Position numbers and translations under genes: made by a program. From assembly GCA_950295325.1 (NCBI GenBank), contig OX485808.1, positions 33,069,180 to 33,133,179 on the forward strand: a DNA stretch of 64,000 nucleotides. The letters run 5' to 3'. Shown here piece after piece: positions 1 to 12,800 of the stretch (position 1 is its first letter; every line of letters begins with the position of its first letter). Below the pieces are notes generated by a model, which was given only the letters and a program-made list of their open reading frames with translations, ran no database searches and was not told the origin of the DNA. The DNA comes from Polytrichum commune (taxonomy: Eukaryota > Streptophyta > Polytrichopsida > Polytrichales > Polytrichaceae).

Positions 1-676
1 TCGATTGGTGTTGGACGCTGGAGTTCGGAGCAGCGCCTTGGAGAATCCAAGCAGGTGGTTGCGGCAAGGAAGGTGTAGGGTGAAGGCCGAAGGGCTAGTC
101 GCGTGAGGCTCCTTGTGGGAATGTCGGGGGAAGGAGGATCAAAGGGAGCAGTTGCCTCCCTCGTACTTATAGAGGTGAAGAAGGGGTGCAGAGCAGCCAT
201 ACCTTGCTACTTCAGAGGGAGTGTGAAGGTCCTCTAGGGCAGGGACTCCTTCATCGGAGCACAGGTGGATTCGGCACGGGCCGAGGCTTACAATGCCGAG
301 CAGGGGAGCTTCTGGACTTAGGAGCCAGGGTGTGGGCACAATTAGTAGAGTAATGTTTAATTAAGGGTTAAACCTTGGTGTTACCAATGGAAGGGTGCTT
401 GACCCACCGGTAGAGTAGGATGATTTGGTAGCATAAATTCCTTGGATTTAATTAATATTTGGTTGAAAAACATTGGGAGTAGGGGAAGCATTTATTAATG
501 CTTGTGGCCCATCACTCTCAAGGGAAAAAAAAAGAATTGGGAATTGCATGAGCCATTTTGTTCATTGGTACAATGTATATTGAATCCATTGGAGGGCTTA
601 GCTAGGTAGATTCATGTGAGGCAATGACTTCCCCCCGGACCACGACGCATAAAGGGGTGGAGGTTTGAGGCTCACA
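1..676 (+). mobile_element. Family A LTR, right-hand part (LTR retrotransposon fossil)
   Basis: The end of a long terminal repeat, cut by the window edge. It closes with CTCACA at 671-676, the same terminus as the family A LTRs at 40595-41940 and 52748-57340. It shares their near-terminal block (a proline-like CCCGGAC..ACGACGCATAA stretch around 625-655) and the block with aatgcttg upstream. Only LTR sequence is seen; whether this is a solo LTR cannot be told because the left end lies outside the window. Confidence 0.75.
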
Positions 677-1399
677 GCCTAATTATTCAAGGTTCACATG
701 TATAACATTATTGTCACTACACAATTGTCATTATCTAAAGAGAAAGAGAAGCTTTGCTTTGACAACCTTTAACATCCTATTGATAACCTTTTGCATCTCA
801 ACTCCCTATTTGAACTTGATATGACAAACAACATGTTATACAATAGATAATACGAATGAGATAATGTCCGATGCAATCCAAAGGTCAAATTTGTACCAAG
901 TTGGAAAGTCACCAATAGGACAACATATCTTACAAACAAATCAAAAAACAAATACATCCAACAAATGTCAAGCAATGGATAACTTTTCCAAACACAAAAA
1001 CCTCCAAAATTTATCATGTATTTCTTGGGGGGGGGGGTAGTCATTGGTTGGAGTAGCAATATACGTGCGAACAAGTGACTAGGGTATTTTAAAAACATGG
1101 GGGCAAAAAATTATAAATGGACTAAAAAGTAATATAGGGTATCAAAAATGACACTGGACATCTTTGAAGTACTATAGGGTATGGAATAATAAGTAATTTG
1201 GAATTATAAGTAATGCAAGCCATTTTCCTATTAACCCAAAGTAGAAATTTACATAATGATAGCATGTGAAAAAAGAAGAGAATTGAAAGTAATACCCCCC
1301 TATAAAATAGTGGTTGTTCGCACCTATATCCTTAATTTTTTCACAAACTGCCCCCCCCCCCCCCCCGAGATGTATTTACATCATAAATAGCCTACCATA
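677..1399. other. Intergenic DNA 3' of the receptor gene
   Basis: No gene seen. AT-rich sequence with a G11 tract near 1027-1037 and a C-rich homopolymer near 1351-1366. It contains a possible small inverted-repeat element (separate entry). Confidence 0.6.
1065..1323. repeat. Possible small MITE with GTGCGAACA inverted ends
   Basis: GTGCGAACA at 1065-1073 is matched by its reverse complement TGTTCGCAC at 1315-1323, and nearby sequence (GGGTATTTTA against TATTTTATAGGGGG) is loosely inverted too. About 260 bp, non-coding. No clear target duplication, so the call is weak. Confidence 0.35.
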
Positions 1400-2239
1400 C
1401 AATGATAATACCTCCAAATCCATCTCAAATACACTACAAAGATATCCTACCATCCAATGATAACAATACCAAACTCCTTCAATCCATAGCCCAAGACGAA
1501 ATTCCAATCAATATCCCAATTTCTTCAAAGAACTCAATTCTCCAAAACCTTCTTGTATTCTCCTCAGTGATTTGCATCGACGGAATGATAATTCCTCCAA
1601 ATCCTTGAAAGTGCATACTCCCTCCAGGGCCTTGTTATCCCACATGTAAAATTTCATTAAACAAGTCAAACCCCCCAACCCTTCTGGTATTTTCTTCACT
1701 CATCTGCATCGACGGAATAATAATTCTTCAAAAGCCTTGACAGTGCATATTCCGAAAGGAACTCCTCTAAGGCCTCGCAATCCCACATAACCAATTTCTT
1801 CAAATAAGTAAAACCCCCCAACCCATCCGGTAAGGTATTTTCCTCACAGCTTTCCATCCATTGAATGATAATTCCTCCAAAGCCTTGAGAATGCATATTC
1901 CGGAAGGGAACTCTTACAAGGCCTCGCAATCCCATATGTGCAATTCCAACAAACAAGTCAACCCCCCACCCTTCCGGTATTTTCCTCAGTGATTACCATC
2001 CATGGAATTATAATTCTCCCAAGCCTTGAGAATGCATATTCTGGAAGGGAACCCCTCCAAGGCTTCGCAACGAGACATGCACAATTTCTTAAAACAAATC
2101 ACCCCCAATCCTTCTGGTATATCCCTCAAGAATTTCCATCCTTTAAAATATAATTCCTCCAAAGCCTTGAGAGTGCATATTCCGGAAGGGAACTCCTCCA
2201 AGGCCTCGCAATCCCACATCATCAATTTCTTCAAACAAG
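1400..2239 (-). pseudogene. Decayed 3' continuation of the LRR array
   Basis: Minus-strand sequence still reads as LRR units in shifting frames: segments such as IPEGLGGLTCL, CEALEEFPSG and SLRRIQEGFGELSSL appear at 2357-1986, 1956-1696 and 1699-1508. They follow the stop codon of the receptor gene at 2240-2242. The stop lies just after an expanded homopolymer (ggtattttttcc, where other units have ggtattttcc) that shifts the frame, so these five or so units were probably once translated. They could now be 3' UTR. The decay is sharper here than in the homogeneous array upstream. Confidence 0.8.
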
Positions 2240-5200
2240 TCAAACCCCCTTGCCCTTCCGGTATTTTTTCCTCAAAAATTTGCATCCTCTGAATGATAAT
2301 TCCTCCAAAGCCTTGAGAGTGCATAAGCCGGAAGGGAACTCCTCTAAGGCCTTGCAATCACACATCATCAATTTCTTCAAACAAGTCAACCCCCCCAACC
2401 CTTCAGGTATTTTCCTCAAAGATTTGCATCCATTGAAATGTAATTCCTCCAAAGCCTTGAGAGTGCATATTCCGGAAGGGAACTCCTCCAAGGCCTCGCA
2501 ATCCCACATCATCAATTTCTTCAAACAAGTCAACCCCCCCAACCCTTCCGGTATTTTCCTCAAAGATTTGCATCCTTTGAAATCTAATACCTCCAAAGCC
2601 TTGAGAGTGCATATTCCGGAAGGGAAATCCTCCAAGGCCTCGCAATCCCACATTATCAATTTCTTCAAACAAGTCAACCCCCCCAACCCTTCCGGTATTC
2701 TCCGTAAAGATTTGCATCCATTGAAATGTAATTCCTCCAAAGCCTTGAGAGTGCATATTCCAGAAGGGAACTCCTCCAAGGCCTCGCAATCCCACATTAT
2801 CAATTTCTTCAAACAAGTCAACCCCCCCAACCCTTCCGGTATTTTCCTCAAAGATTTGCATCCTTTGAAATCTAATACCTCCAAAGCCTTAAGAGTGCAT
2901 ATTCCGGAAGGGAACTCCTCCAAGGCCTCGCAATCCCACATCATCAAATTCTTCAAACAAGTCAACCCCCCCAACCCTTCCGGTATTTTCCTCAAAGATT
3001 TGCATCCATTGAAATATAATACCTCCAAAGCCTTGAGAGTGCATATTCCGGAAGGGAAATCCTCCAAGGCCTCGCAATCCCACATGTACAATTTCTTCAA
3101 ACAAGTCAACCCCCCCAACCCTTGCGGTATTTTCCTCAAAGATTTGCATCCATTGAAATGTAATTCCTCCAAAGCCTTGAGAGTGCATATTCCGGAAGGG
3201 AACTCCTCCAAGGCCTCACAATCTGACATGTACAATTTCTTCAAACAAGTCAAACCCCCCAACCCTTCCGGTATTTTCCTCAAAGATTTGCATCCTTTGA
3301 AATCTAATACCTCCAAAGCCTTGAGAGTGCATATTCCGGAAGGGAACTCCTCCAAGGCCTCGCAATCCCACATTATCAATTTCTTCAACCAAGTCAACCC
3401 CCCCAACCCTTCTGGTATTTTCCGTAAAGATTTGCATCCATTGAAATGTAATTCCTCCAAAGCCTTGAGAGTGCATATTCCGGAAGGGAACTCCTCCAAG
3501 GCCTCGCAATCTGACATGTACAATTTCTTCAAACAAGTCAACCCCCCCAACCCTTCCGGTATTTTCCTCAAAGATTTGAATCCTTTGAAATCTAATACCT
3601 CCAAAGCCTTGAGAGTGCATATTCCGGAAGGGAACTCCTCCAAGGCCTCGCAATCCCACATTATCAATTTCTTCAAACAAGTCAACCCCCCCAACCCTTC
3701 CAGTATTTTCCGTAAAGATTTGCATCCATTGAAATGTAATTCCTCCAAAGCCTTGAGAGTGCATATTCCGGAAGGGAACTCCTCCAAGGCCTCGCAATCC
3801 CACATTATCAATTTCTTCAAACAAGTCAACCCCCCCAACCCTTCCGGTATTTTCCTCAAAGATTTGCATCCATTGAAATCTAATACCTCCAAAGCCATGA
3901 GAGTGCATATTCCGGAAGGGAACTCCTCCAAGGCCTCGCAATCCCACATGTACAATTTCTTCAAACAAGTCAACCCCCCCAACCCTTCTGGTATTTTCCT
4001 CAAAGATTTGCATTCTTTGAATGATAATTCCTCCAAAGCCTTGAGAGTGCATATTCCGGAAGGGAACTCCTCCAAGGCCTCGCAATCCCACATTATCAAT
4101 TTCTTCAAACAAGTCAACCCCCCCAACCCTTCCGGTATTTTCCTCAAAGATTTGCATCCTTTGAAATCTAATACCTCCAAAGCCTTGAGAGTGCATATTC
4201 CGGAAGGGAACTCCTCCAAGGCCTCGCAATCCCACATCATCAATTTCTTCAAACAAGTCAACCCCCCCAACCCTTCCGGTATTTTCCTCAAAGATTTGCA
4301 TCCTTTAAAATATAATTTCTCCAAAGCCTTGAGAGTGCATATTCCGGAAGGGAAATCCTCCAAGGCCTCGCAATCCCACATGTACAATTTCTTCAACCAA
4401 GTCAACCCCCCCAAGCCTTCCGGTATTTTCCTCAAAGATTTGCATCCATTGAAATGTAATTCCTCCAAAGCCTTGAGAGTGCATATTCCGGAAGGGAACT
4501 CCTCCAAGGCCTCGCAATCCCACATTATCAATTTCTTCAAACAAGTCAACCCCCCCAACCCTTCCGGTATTTTCCTCAAAGATTTGCATCCTTTGAAATC
4601 TAATACCTCCAAAGCCTTGAGAGTGCATATTCCGGAAGGGAACTCCTCCAAGGCCTCGCAATCCCACATTATCAATTTCTTCAAACAAGTCAACCCCCCC
4701 AACCCTTCCGGTATTTTCCGTAAAGATTTGCATCCATTGAAATGTAATTCCTCCAAAGCCTTGAGAGTGCATATTCCGGAAGGGAACTCCTCCAAGGCCT
4801 CGCAATCCCACATTATCAATTTCTTCAAACAAGTCAACCCCCCCAACCCTTGCGGTATTTTCCTCAAAGATTTGCATCCATTGAAATGTAATTCCTCCAA
4901 AGCCTTGATAGTGCATATTCCGGAAGGGAACTCCTCCAAGGCCTCGCAATCCCACATCATCAATTTCTTCAAACAAGTCAACCCCCCCAACCCTTCCGGT
5001 ATTTTCCTCAAAGATTTGCATCCATTGAAATATAATACCTCCAAAGCCTTGAGAGTGCATATTCCGGAAGGGAAATCCTCCAAGGCCTCGCAATCCCACA
5101 TGCACAATTTCTTCAAACAAGTCAACCCCCCCAACCCTTGCGGTATTTTCCTCAAAGATTTGCATCCATTGAAATGTAATTCCTCCAAAGCCTTGAGAGT

Positions 5201-8200
5201 GCATATTCCGGAAGGGAACTCCTCCAAGGCCTCGCAATCTGACATGTACAATTTCTTCAAACAAATCAACCCCCCCAACCCTTCCGGTATTTTCCGTAAA
5301 GATTTGCATCCATTGAAATGTAATTCCTCCAAAGCCTTGATAGTGCATATTCCGGAAGGGAACTCCTCCAAGGCCTCGCAATCCCACATCATCAATTTCT
5401 TCAAACAAGTCAACCCCCCCAACCCTTCCGGTATTTTCCTCAAAGATTTGCATCCATTGAAATATAATACCTCCAAAGCCTTGAGAGTGCATATTCCGGA
5501 AGGGAAATCCTCCAAGGCCTCGCAATCCCACATGTACAATTTCTTCAAACAAGTCAACCCCCCCAACCCTTGCGGTATTTTCCTCAAAGATTTGCATCCA
5601 TTGAAATGTAATTCCTCCAAAGCCTTGAGAGTGCATATTCCGGAAGGGAACTCCTCCAAGGCCTCACAATCTGACATGTACAATTTCTTCAAACAAGTCA
5701 AACCCCCCAACCCTTCCGGTATTTTCCTCAAAGATTTGCATCCACGTAATGATAATTCTTCCAAAGCCTTGAGAGTGGATATTCCGGAGGGGAACTCATC
5801 CAAGCTCGTACATCTTGAGATGTCCAATTTCAGTAGAGATGTCAAATGGATTAAGTCTTTGGGTAATATTTTCAAATCTTCGCAGTGATTAATGTGGAGT
5901 TCTTCCAATTCTAACTTTCCAAGGCCAACTGGAAATTCCCCTTGTGGGAATGTACACTCCATGAAAGATACTTCTTTCAAGAATTTAGGTTGGAAATTTT
6001 GGAATATAACAGGTGTGCCAATTTTGATTTCAAATAGTTCAAGTACACCCAATTGTTGAAGATGGTCTTCACCAATGTTCATGAATTCGTTCATGAAATA
6101 TGTATGTTGCTGTAAAATGTTGTCATATAGAGTTGAGAACTGGATCCTCAACCATCTCAGTGTCACAGTTTTGGTAATGATAGCTAAAAGCATGTCGATA
6201 TGTTCACAATTCTTAATACTCAAAAATCGTAGGTTTTTCATAGTGTTCACACCTACATTTGTTTGAATTGCCGAATTATTCCTTTCAAACGTAGTAAATG
6301 AAAGGCCTTCCACAAGTTCTATGCCCTGCAAGTACAACATCACATGCAATTAATTCTCTAGTATAATTATCACCATATTCTAACAAAGTAGCAAAGAATC
6401 TACAATTTCATTTGCATTATGTATCATACCTTGTGATTCCAATATTCGAGGAATGTTGTCAAAGATAAATTCCAAACTCGAGTCTGTTGTAATTCTTTTT
6501 CAACAATCATGCGTCCCATATCCCGCAATTGATCATGTATATCCAAAATGTCCCTTTTGTCAAATTTCACCAATGATTTGTCTTGTAGACTTTCCAATGT
6601 TTGTTGGGCACTATTGATGTCATCATGAAACTTTCTAAGTAGAGTTGCTTTTGTAAACTTCCAATCACCAATTGAGGAGCCCTTGGAAAAGAAACAACAT
6701 ATGTCTAAAAACATACTTTGTTCTTTCTCACCGAGTTCATCAAAGCTAATCCTCAATGTTTCCCATATTTTTCCATCTATGCTTCCATCATGTCTTGCCC
6801 TCAACAACCTTTGTAAAGTTCGCTCCCATATTCTCAACCTTCTTTCTCCATACAAATAACTACCCATCACCTCCAAACTCAAAGGAAGCCCATCACAAGC
6901 CTTTATAATCTTCTCAACTACATGTTCCAAATATGGCAAACATGGTTGGTTGGTCGCAAATGCATGGAGAGAAAATAATTCTTTAGATTGCTCTTTATCA
7001 AGGGTCTCCATATCTACTTTACCAACTATAGGTATGTGTTGTTTCAAAGACTCCCAACTACGGGAAGTAGCAATTAGTTTGCTACCATGAACATCAAGAC
7101 ATGTGCGATCACCCAATAGTTCTTCCACTTGCCTTGCGTTGCCCACATTGTCCAAAACAATAAGGACCTTTTTGGTCTCTTGCAATTGTTTCAAAAATGT
7201 GTGCCCTTCTTTCAATGTTTTGGTTTGAGGTGGCTCTTTCACATCTTGTAGCTTGTATTTCACATGAATGGTACAACTTTCACATGTAAAGTCACCCACG
7301 AAGGATGTCGCACCAAATTTGTGGGAAACATGGTCGCTTAGAGCATTTGCCAAAGTTGATTTGCCAATTCCTCCCATGCCAACAATCCCCAACCTACCAA
7401 GGTCGTGAAGTTGCTTCTCCAATTCCAATATCTTTCCTTCGAGTCCGCTCAATTTCGAGATTCGCTTTGTTTCCTTAGTGACCTACATAAAATGCCAAAT
7501 GAAAACTTTCATTGCCATCTAACAAACCTCACTAGAAAAATACCACTAAATTCCAAATTTTACCAATAAAGTTACAATGCACAACCTTTAGACCCCTACT
7601 AAAAGTTGACAATGAAGGTAGACCTCATTCAATGCTTACCTGATGAGCTATTTTATTTGATGTTGTAATGTTTGAATTCTCTTGAGCACTTGATGACGAA
7701 ATGGAAATTGCCTCCAAGAAATTTGATATGTAACGTGGCAACCATTGAGCAAAGGCGATAAACATTTGCCACAAAAGAAGAATTGCCCATATATTGAATG
7801 CATGGAGTTTTTGTTTGACCATTGTCCAACATCGCTTTGGATATTCAATAGAATTGCTAGGAGTTGTGGATTCGTGCAAAATTTTAGCCACTCTCACACC
7901 ACTCGCAACCTTGAGCATTGCATCACTTTTGACTTTTCTCAACCTCTCAAAGATATCAAGGAATGTGGGCCTATTCAAAGGCTCCAAAGACCGACATTCA
8001 TGTATCAATGATTTCAAATCTTTAGACCAAGTTTTAGGTAACTCCAGCCTCTCATTTACCAAAGACCTCACATAGTCTAAATACCTCTCTCCATTGTAAG
8101 CTCTCTTGTTTGAAATAATCTCGTAGCACATCGTGCCAAAACTAAACACATCCATTTTGAATGCATCCACCTCTGATCTTCGTTTTGTATGAGCTTCAGG

Positions 8201-9370
8201 TGCCATATATCCGCGAGTACCAAAACAACCTCCATTTGTAGGCACTTGTGGGGAGTTTTTCACTTCGATCTTTGAAATCCCAAAATCAAGTATCTTCACA
8301 TGCACATGTTCCATTGTTGAGCCACCCATTGAAGTCAATATCACATTATCGGGCTTCAAATCACGATGCGCCACTTTCATGTCATGAAGATAACACATTC
8401 CACTTGCAATTTGTATCAAAATGTCAACTCTCATGGAATCTGTGAGCATATTAGGTCCTTCCAAAAAGCTTGTTAAGCTCGAAATTCCTTGTTCCATGAC
8501 GATTTCAAATGTTTTACTTTCTCTTGCACGTGCATCACATTTCATTGATAAGCCACAACCAAAAAACTTGATGATGTTGGGATGATCCAATCCACCCAAA
8601 ATACTAGCCTCCTTGCGAACAATTGTTTCATGCTTAAGATTAAGGTTCTCAACTTTGATAACCTTTGTAGCAGTTTCAAATCCTAACCATTGGGTTGAGT
8701 ACACACTCCCAAACCCCCCCTTACCCAAAGGCGTAGGTGGCTTCCCATAGTCAGGGGATTCAAAGTTATTTGGAAAGATGATACTATCTAACTCACCACC
8801 CGTGGCCTTCTGCAACCCCCTTATTCGTTCCATCAAATATCGTAAAAGCATGCAATGATCGTGGCAATTGTCAATTGTGCACAAATCAACTTCCTTGGAA
8901 AGTCGTTCAAATATTGCATTTTGGTCTTGCTCAACTTCATCAATGATTGTCGGGTAGAATGTTGTAGACTTTTCCATATCTCGGATTTCAACTTTACGAT
9001 TGGGAAAAGATTGGCAAAATATTTCGCACATTGTGTGGAAACAATACTCAAAGTCCAAGAGAAGTTCTCTGAAGGATTCTTTGTTATTCAATTGCATTAC
9101 CACCACTCGACACCAATCACCGACCTTGCAACATTCTTCAACCATATGCCTTGCTTTCTTCATAATACCAAGCATCTCTTGCTCTACTTGGTGGAACACA
9201 TCTGCGCCATAGGAATCATCGATCATCCTTTGAATTGTTTTCAGACCATTTTGAATATTCACCGACAAATTCTTGCATTGCCTACTATTCAAAACCTCTG
9301 GATTCTCCTCTATTTTAGGGAAGTTTGCAACTTCCTCTAGTAAGCCTTGTATATTTGTCATAATTTGCAT
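2240..9370 (-). CDS. Protein kinase-NB-ARC-LRR immune receptor (PNL class)
   Basis: Three exons on the minus strand, all phase 0: 9370-7640 (577 aa), 7482-6430 (351 aa), 6325-2240 (1361 aa), with CAG/GTAAGC and AAG/GTATGA donors and TATGTAG and TTGCAG acceptors; product about 2289 aa. Residues 1-200 are helical and Cys/Trp-bearing, loosely like MLKL/MCAfunc-type bundles. The kinase (about 214-480) looks active: GKGGFGSVY 216-224, VIK lysine 239, HRDLKPDN 335-342, DFG 362-364, APE 390-392. A hydrophobic helix lies at about 524-545. NB-ARC: GMGGIGKST 612-620, LIVLDNV with Asp 688, GLPL 775-778, FLDICCFF, and an IHD in the MHD position, closest to TNL-type motifs. The LRR exon opens with ordinary LRRs, then about 24 repeated 48-aa units. 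Inferred role: intracellular pathogen sensing with a built-in kinase. The PNL class is known from mosses. Met4 is an alternative start. Confidence 0.9.
2243..5800 (-). repeat. 144-bp tandem array encoding paired LRRs
   Basis: About 24 in-frame units of 144 bp, each coding two 24-residue LRRs of the pattern FPSGICTLKALEEL..C / IPEGLGGLTCLKKL..DC. Units differ by few bases, and the differences fall mostly at the same few codons: LKKL(Y/I/M/C)M(W/S)DC and LE(E/V/K)L(H/D/S/Y)F(N/K)GC. Because 144 is a multiple of three, gain or loss of whole units keeps the frame. Confidence 0.95.
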
Positions 9371-9416
9371 ATGTTCCTAGAAAATCATACACAAAACATC
9401 ACAATCAACATAATTA

Positions 9417-9494
9417 TGTGATATACCAATATGCAAAACACAAAACCTTAGGGAAGTTTGTAACTTCCTCCGGTAAGCCTTGTATATTTGTCAT
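9417..9494 (-). other. Duplicated copy of the receptor start region (upstream mini-ORF)
   Basis: About 130 bp upstream of the start codon, the sequence repeats the first coding stretch. ATG at 9494 opens M-T-N-I-Q-G-L-P-E-E-V-T-N-F-P-K, almost the same as residues 4-19 of the receptor, then diverges and stops near 9417. The sequence further upstream (to about 9590) also repeats the receptor's 5' flank (catacacaaaacatcacaa). It is either a tandem duplication relic or, if inside the transcript, an upstream ORF. Confidence 0.75.
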
Positions 9495-9839
9495 TTTCAT
9501 AAAGGAATAGTTCTTTGTCCGTCTTCCATCAAAACAAACTTTGCATATATTTCTACTAAATCATACACAAAACATCACAAATCAATAAAATATTTAATAT
9601 TCCAATAAGCAAGACCAAAAGGAATATTATTTTCATTCTTTGACGAGAATAAAACTACAAGCGTCCTCAAGCTAAGCAAAACTAGAACCTCAAATGTTCA
9701 TATTTACAAAAAGCTAGTGAATGATATTCAACGTACCAACCACAACCTCTTCAAATTGAAATCAATACAATATGCTCAAATGAAAACATACAATTATAGT
9801 TCATTCTACAATGAAAATTCTCCTTTAAAGCTTTAGCCG
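9495..9839. other. 5' flank of the receptor gene
   Basis: AT-rich sequence upstream of the duplicated start region; it should contain the promoter of the kinase-NLR gene. I see no decisive TATA or known plant element and no gene. Confidence 0.4.
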
Positions 9840-12800
9840 CTTCCACATGACAACTCACATTGTTAACCTTGACAAGACACAATGTACACAACTCAATGAA
9901 CAAAATTTCAAAACTGAGAGGTGAACTACAACAATGTAATCAACCAACATAATCAAAGATTTACAACTATTAATGCATATTATTCCTTCCCTATCAACGT
10001 TTAATGACGAAACATAAGTTATTAATTTAGGCCACAGATAGACATTTAAGCCAAGTCCAAGATACCAAACCAAACATGTCAAACTAGAGACACTTAGCAT
10101 GAATGGTTAAGACAAAACCATTGTCGTTGAATTAGCAATTCAACTTCAACAAGCATAATGTGCACTCTATTTGATTCTATCAATAAATCCCTCTACTTGC
10201 AATATGCACATGCCTACCTCTAAATGTTCGCCCACTATGTCACAATGTGTATGTATCAAAGACACTATTATTGTAAATTATCAAGTTGGTCATCACTAGC
10301 TAGCTTTGCACAATGTCTACCTAGTGTTGTTTATTCTATAGTTTGTATTTGCTCGACAAATCTTGAATTCTTAGTTCAAGGAGAACATGTTGCAAGGTGG
10401 AACGATCATCCTACCAGATGACATCCTCTAACTTCCTAAGAACATTTCTAGCTTAGGATTTCAACTACACTAAATTGGCTCATCAATGTGACAATATTAA
10501 TCCCCCAACATGTCATGAATATATTACAAATATTGTAATATTGAATGTCATATTGGACTAAAATTGCTACAAGAAAATATTCTATTGGTAAATAAGTAAC
10601 AAGATCATTGTTAGTAATATTAAAAACACATCTTACATCCAAGTCTTCACAATAGCATGTACACTTACCTAGATCCACTTGTTGAAGTGAAATTTGACTT
10701 TACAATGGTAACTTGGTATCGCAAGTCAACACCTCAACCCCCGTGCACAAAAACGTGTGTTTAAATTACATACATGCATATTTGGACGATTGTTTTAAAA
10801 ACGATCCTATGTAATTCTCTCCTCAAATGCACTTTTGAAGTATGGTGTGATGAAATTCATTCAAATACACATTGTGGAAGCATATACGTATGCTAATCAT
10901 CAAAGTTGCATATAAAAATTATTCTTTTTCTTTTCTTCCATTAGATCATTGCTATGTAAAGTTTCAAACCACTAAAGATAAAAATACTATTATGTTTCAA
11001 ATTCCAAAGAGAAACAAAAAAAAATTGTGCATATAGGTCGTACATCAATCCCCCTTCGTCCTTTAAGGGTTGAACATATTGGATTTGATTCAACCATTCA
11101 AGCTTTTTAAACATCTACACTTGCAAACTCCTACTTACAATTGGTTTGGGACTCGATCTTACAACCACTTTCGATGATACATAATATTTTTTCAAGCAAT
11201 AACATAATTATAGGTAATTCCCCATCTAGATGACAACTATTCGATTTTGCTTCTCCAACATCACAACATTGCATGAAGATAACAACGTTACAAGATCCTT
11301 ATTCCTAGCTTGTTTGAGGGCAACATGAGTTTAAAGCATGAGAGGAGCTTGACTATGAGGAGATCAAAGATATTACGATGACCAACCCTAAAGAACTTGT
11401 AACAAAACTATGCCCATGAACAACTAAAAATCAATAGGTTGCCTTTGGGCCGAAAGACTGACTCGAGCAACATTCCAGCAACTAAGAATGCAAATTTGCA
11501 CTCACCAAGAACACTTGTCATCTCCACAAATGTCTAAACTACCTAGGACCAACAAAGGTGCACAACCCACATAGATCCCGAATATAATATACACATAAGA
11601 GAATATCATACCAAAATGATTTAACTTCAACACAATTCAAACAAATTGTCAAAGACAAAGAAGTGAGGATAGAACATAAAGAGCTTCTAGTGTCCGCATT
11701 CTCAAGACATGAATGTCCAAAAATGATGAGCACACATTCTTGTTGATAATGCCTAGTGACCATGTCTAGGAATGTTGGAATGCACAAATCCAATAACTTA
11801 ATATATCATTTTCTACCACACCTTCAAGGGACAAGTGACAACAACATGACCACATATTCATATCCTAGAATACCAATATTACAAACTCCTATTAGCATGA
11901 GCACCACTCTAACTTTCAACAAAATCATAGGAGACAACAAAATGGTGTGCTCTCTGGAATTGTATATGCCAAAACATCAAACCTCTACTGTTAGGTTCAC
12001 TCTTGCACAAGCTCAACATATATTATATTATTGGTTATCAATGACCTTATTGCATGGTGGAATGATCTTCCTATTGTATTATGACTTGTCCCATCTCCTT
12101 CCCTAGAAATTCAATTCATGCACAATGCAAATCTCCCCTCAACAAGGCTTGTGGATCTTTCCACTGCAATAAATGGCTAATCAATTTGACAACCATCAAT
12201 TTCCAAACTTTTCATAAATGTTCAAAACCAATACTATTATTGTAATAATAAATGTATTGGTAGATGAAACCATCCCATACAATGAACTACGAGGGATATA
12301 AGGAAGAAGATTACTATTTGAATTCATGCTTACCATATTAAACCCTATTATCTATAACATAGGATATCCTCACATGGAGAATACACATGGAGTTGTTCAA
12401 ATAGTTGACCTTGATGCTTTCTCAATGACTTCGAACCCCAAATGAACAAAACAAATCACACTATTCAAAAGGTTGCACTAGTGAGCCTATTTCATCGGGC
12501 ATCTATGAGGAAGTTTTCCAACCTATGACATTGATACATCATGGTTTCTACAAGCAATAGCATTACTATAGATTATTGTGCAACTAGCCGACAAGCATTT
12601 GTTATAGTTGTGCACCATCACAACATTGCATGAAGTACCACCAATGATTTCCTTAGTCCATAACTTGTTTATGAGCATCAAACAAAGCACGAGAGCAGGT
12701 TGCCTATGGGACAATGGAAGTACTACGATGAGTGGCCCCAAGGGATTGTAACAATACTACACTGAGGAACAAAAGCAAGTGGATAGGTTCAACTTTGGGC

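Noticed and set aside
2250-5888. A 1212-codon open frame on the plus strand across the LRR array
   Set aside because: It is the antisense of the 144-bp repeat: any frame open in one unit stays open in all. The minus strand has splice sites, NB-ARC and kinase exons and real LRR structure.
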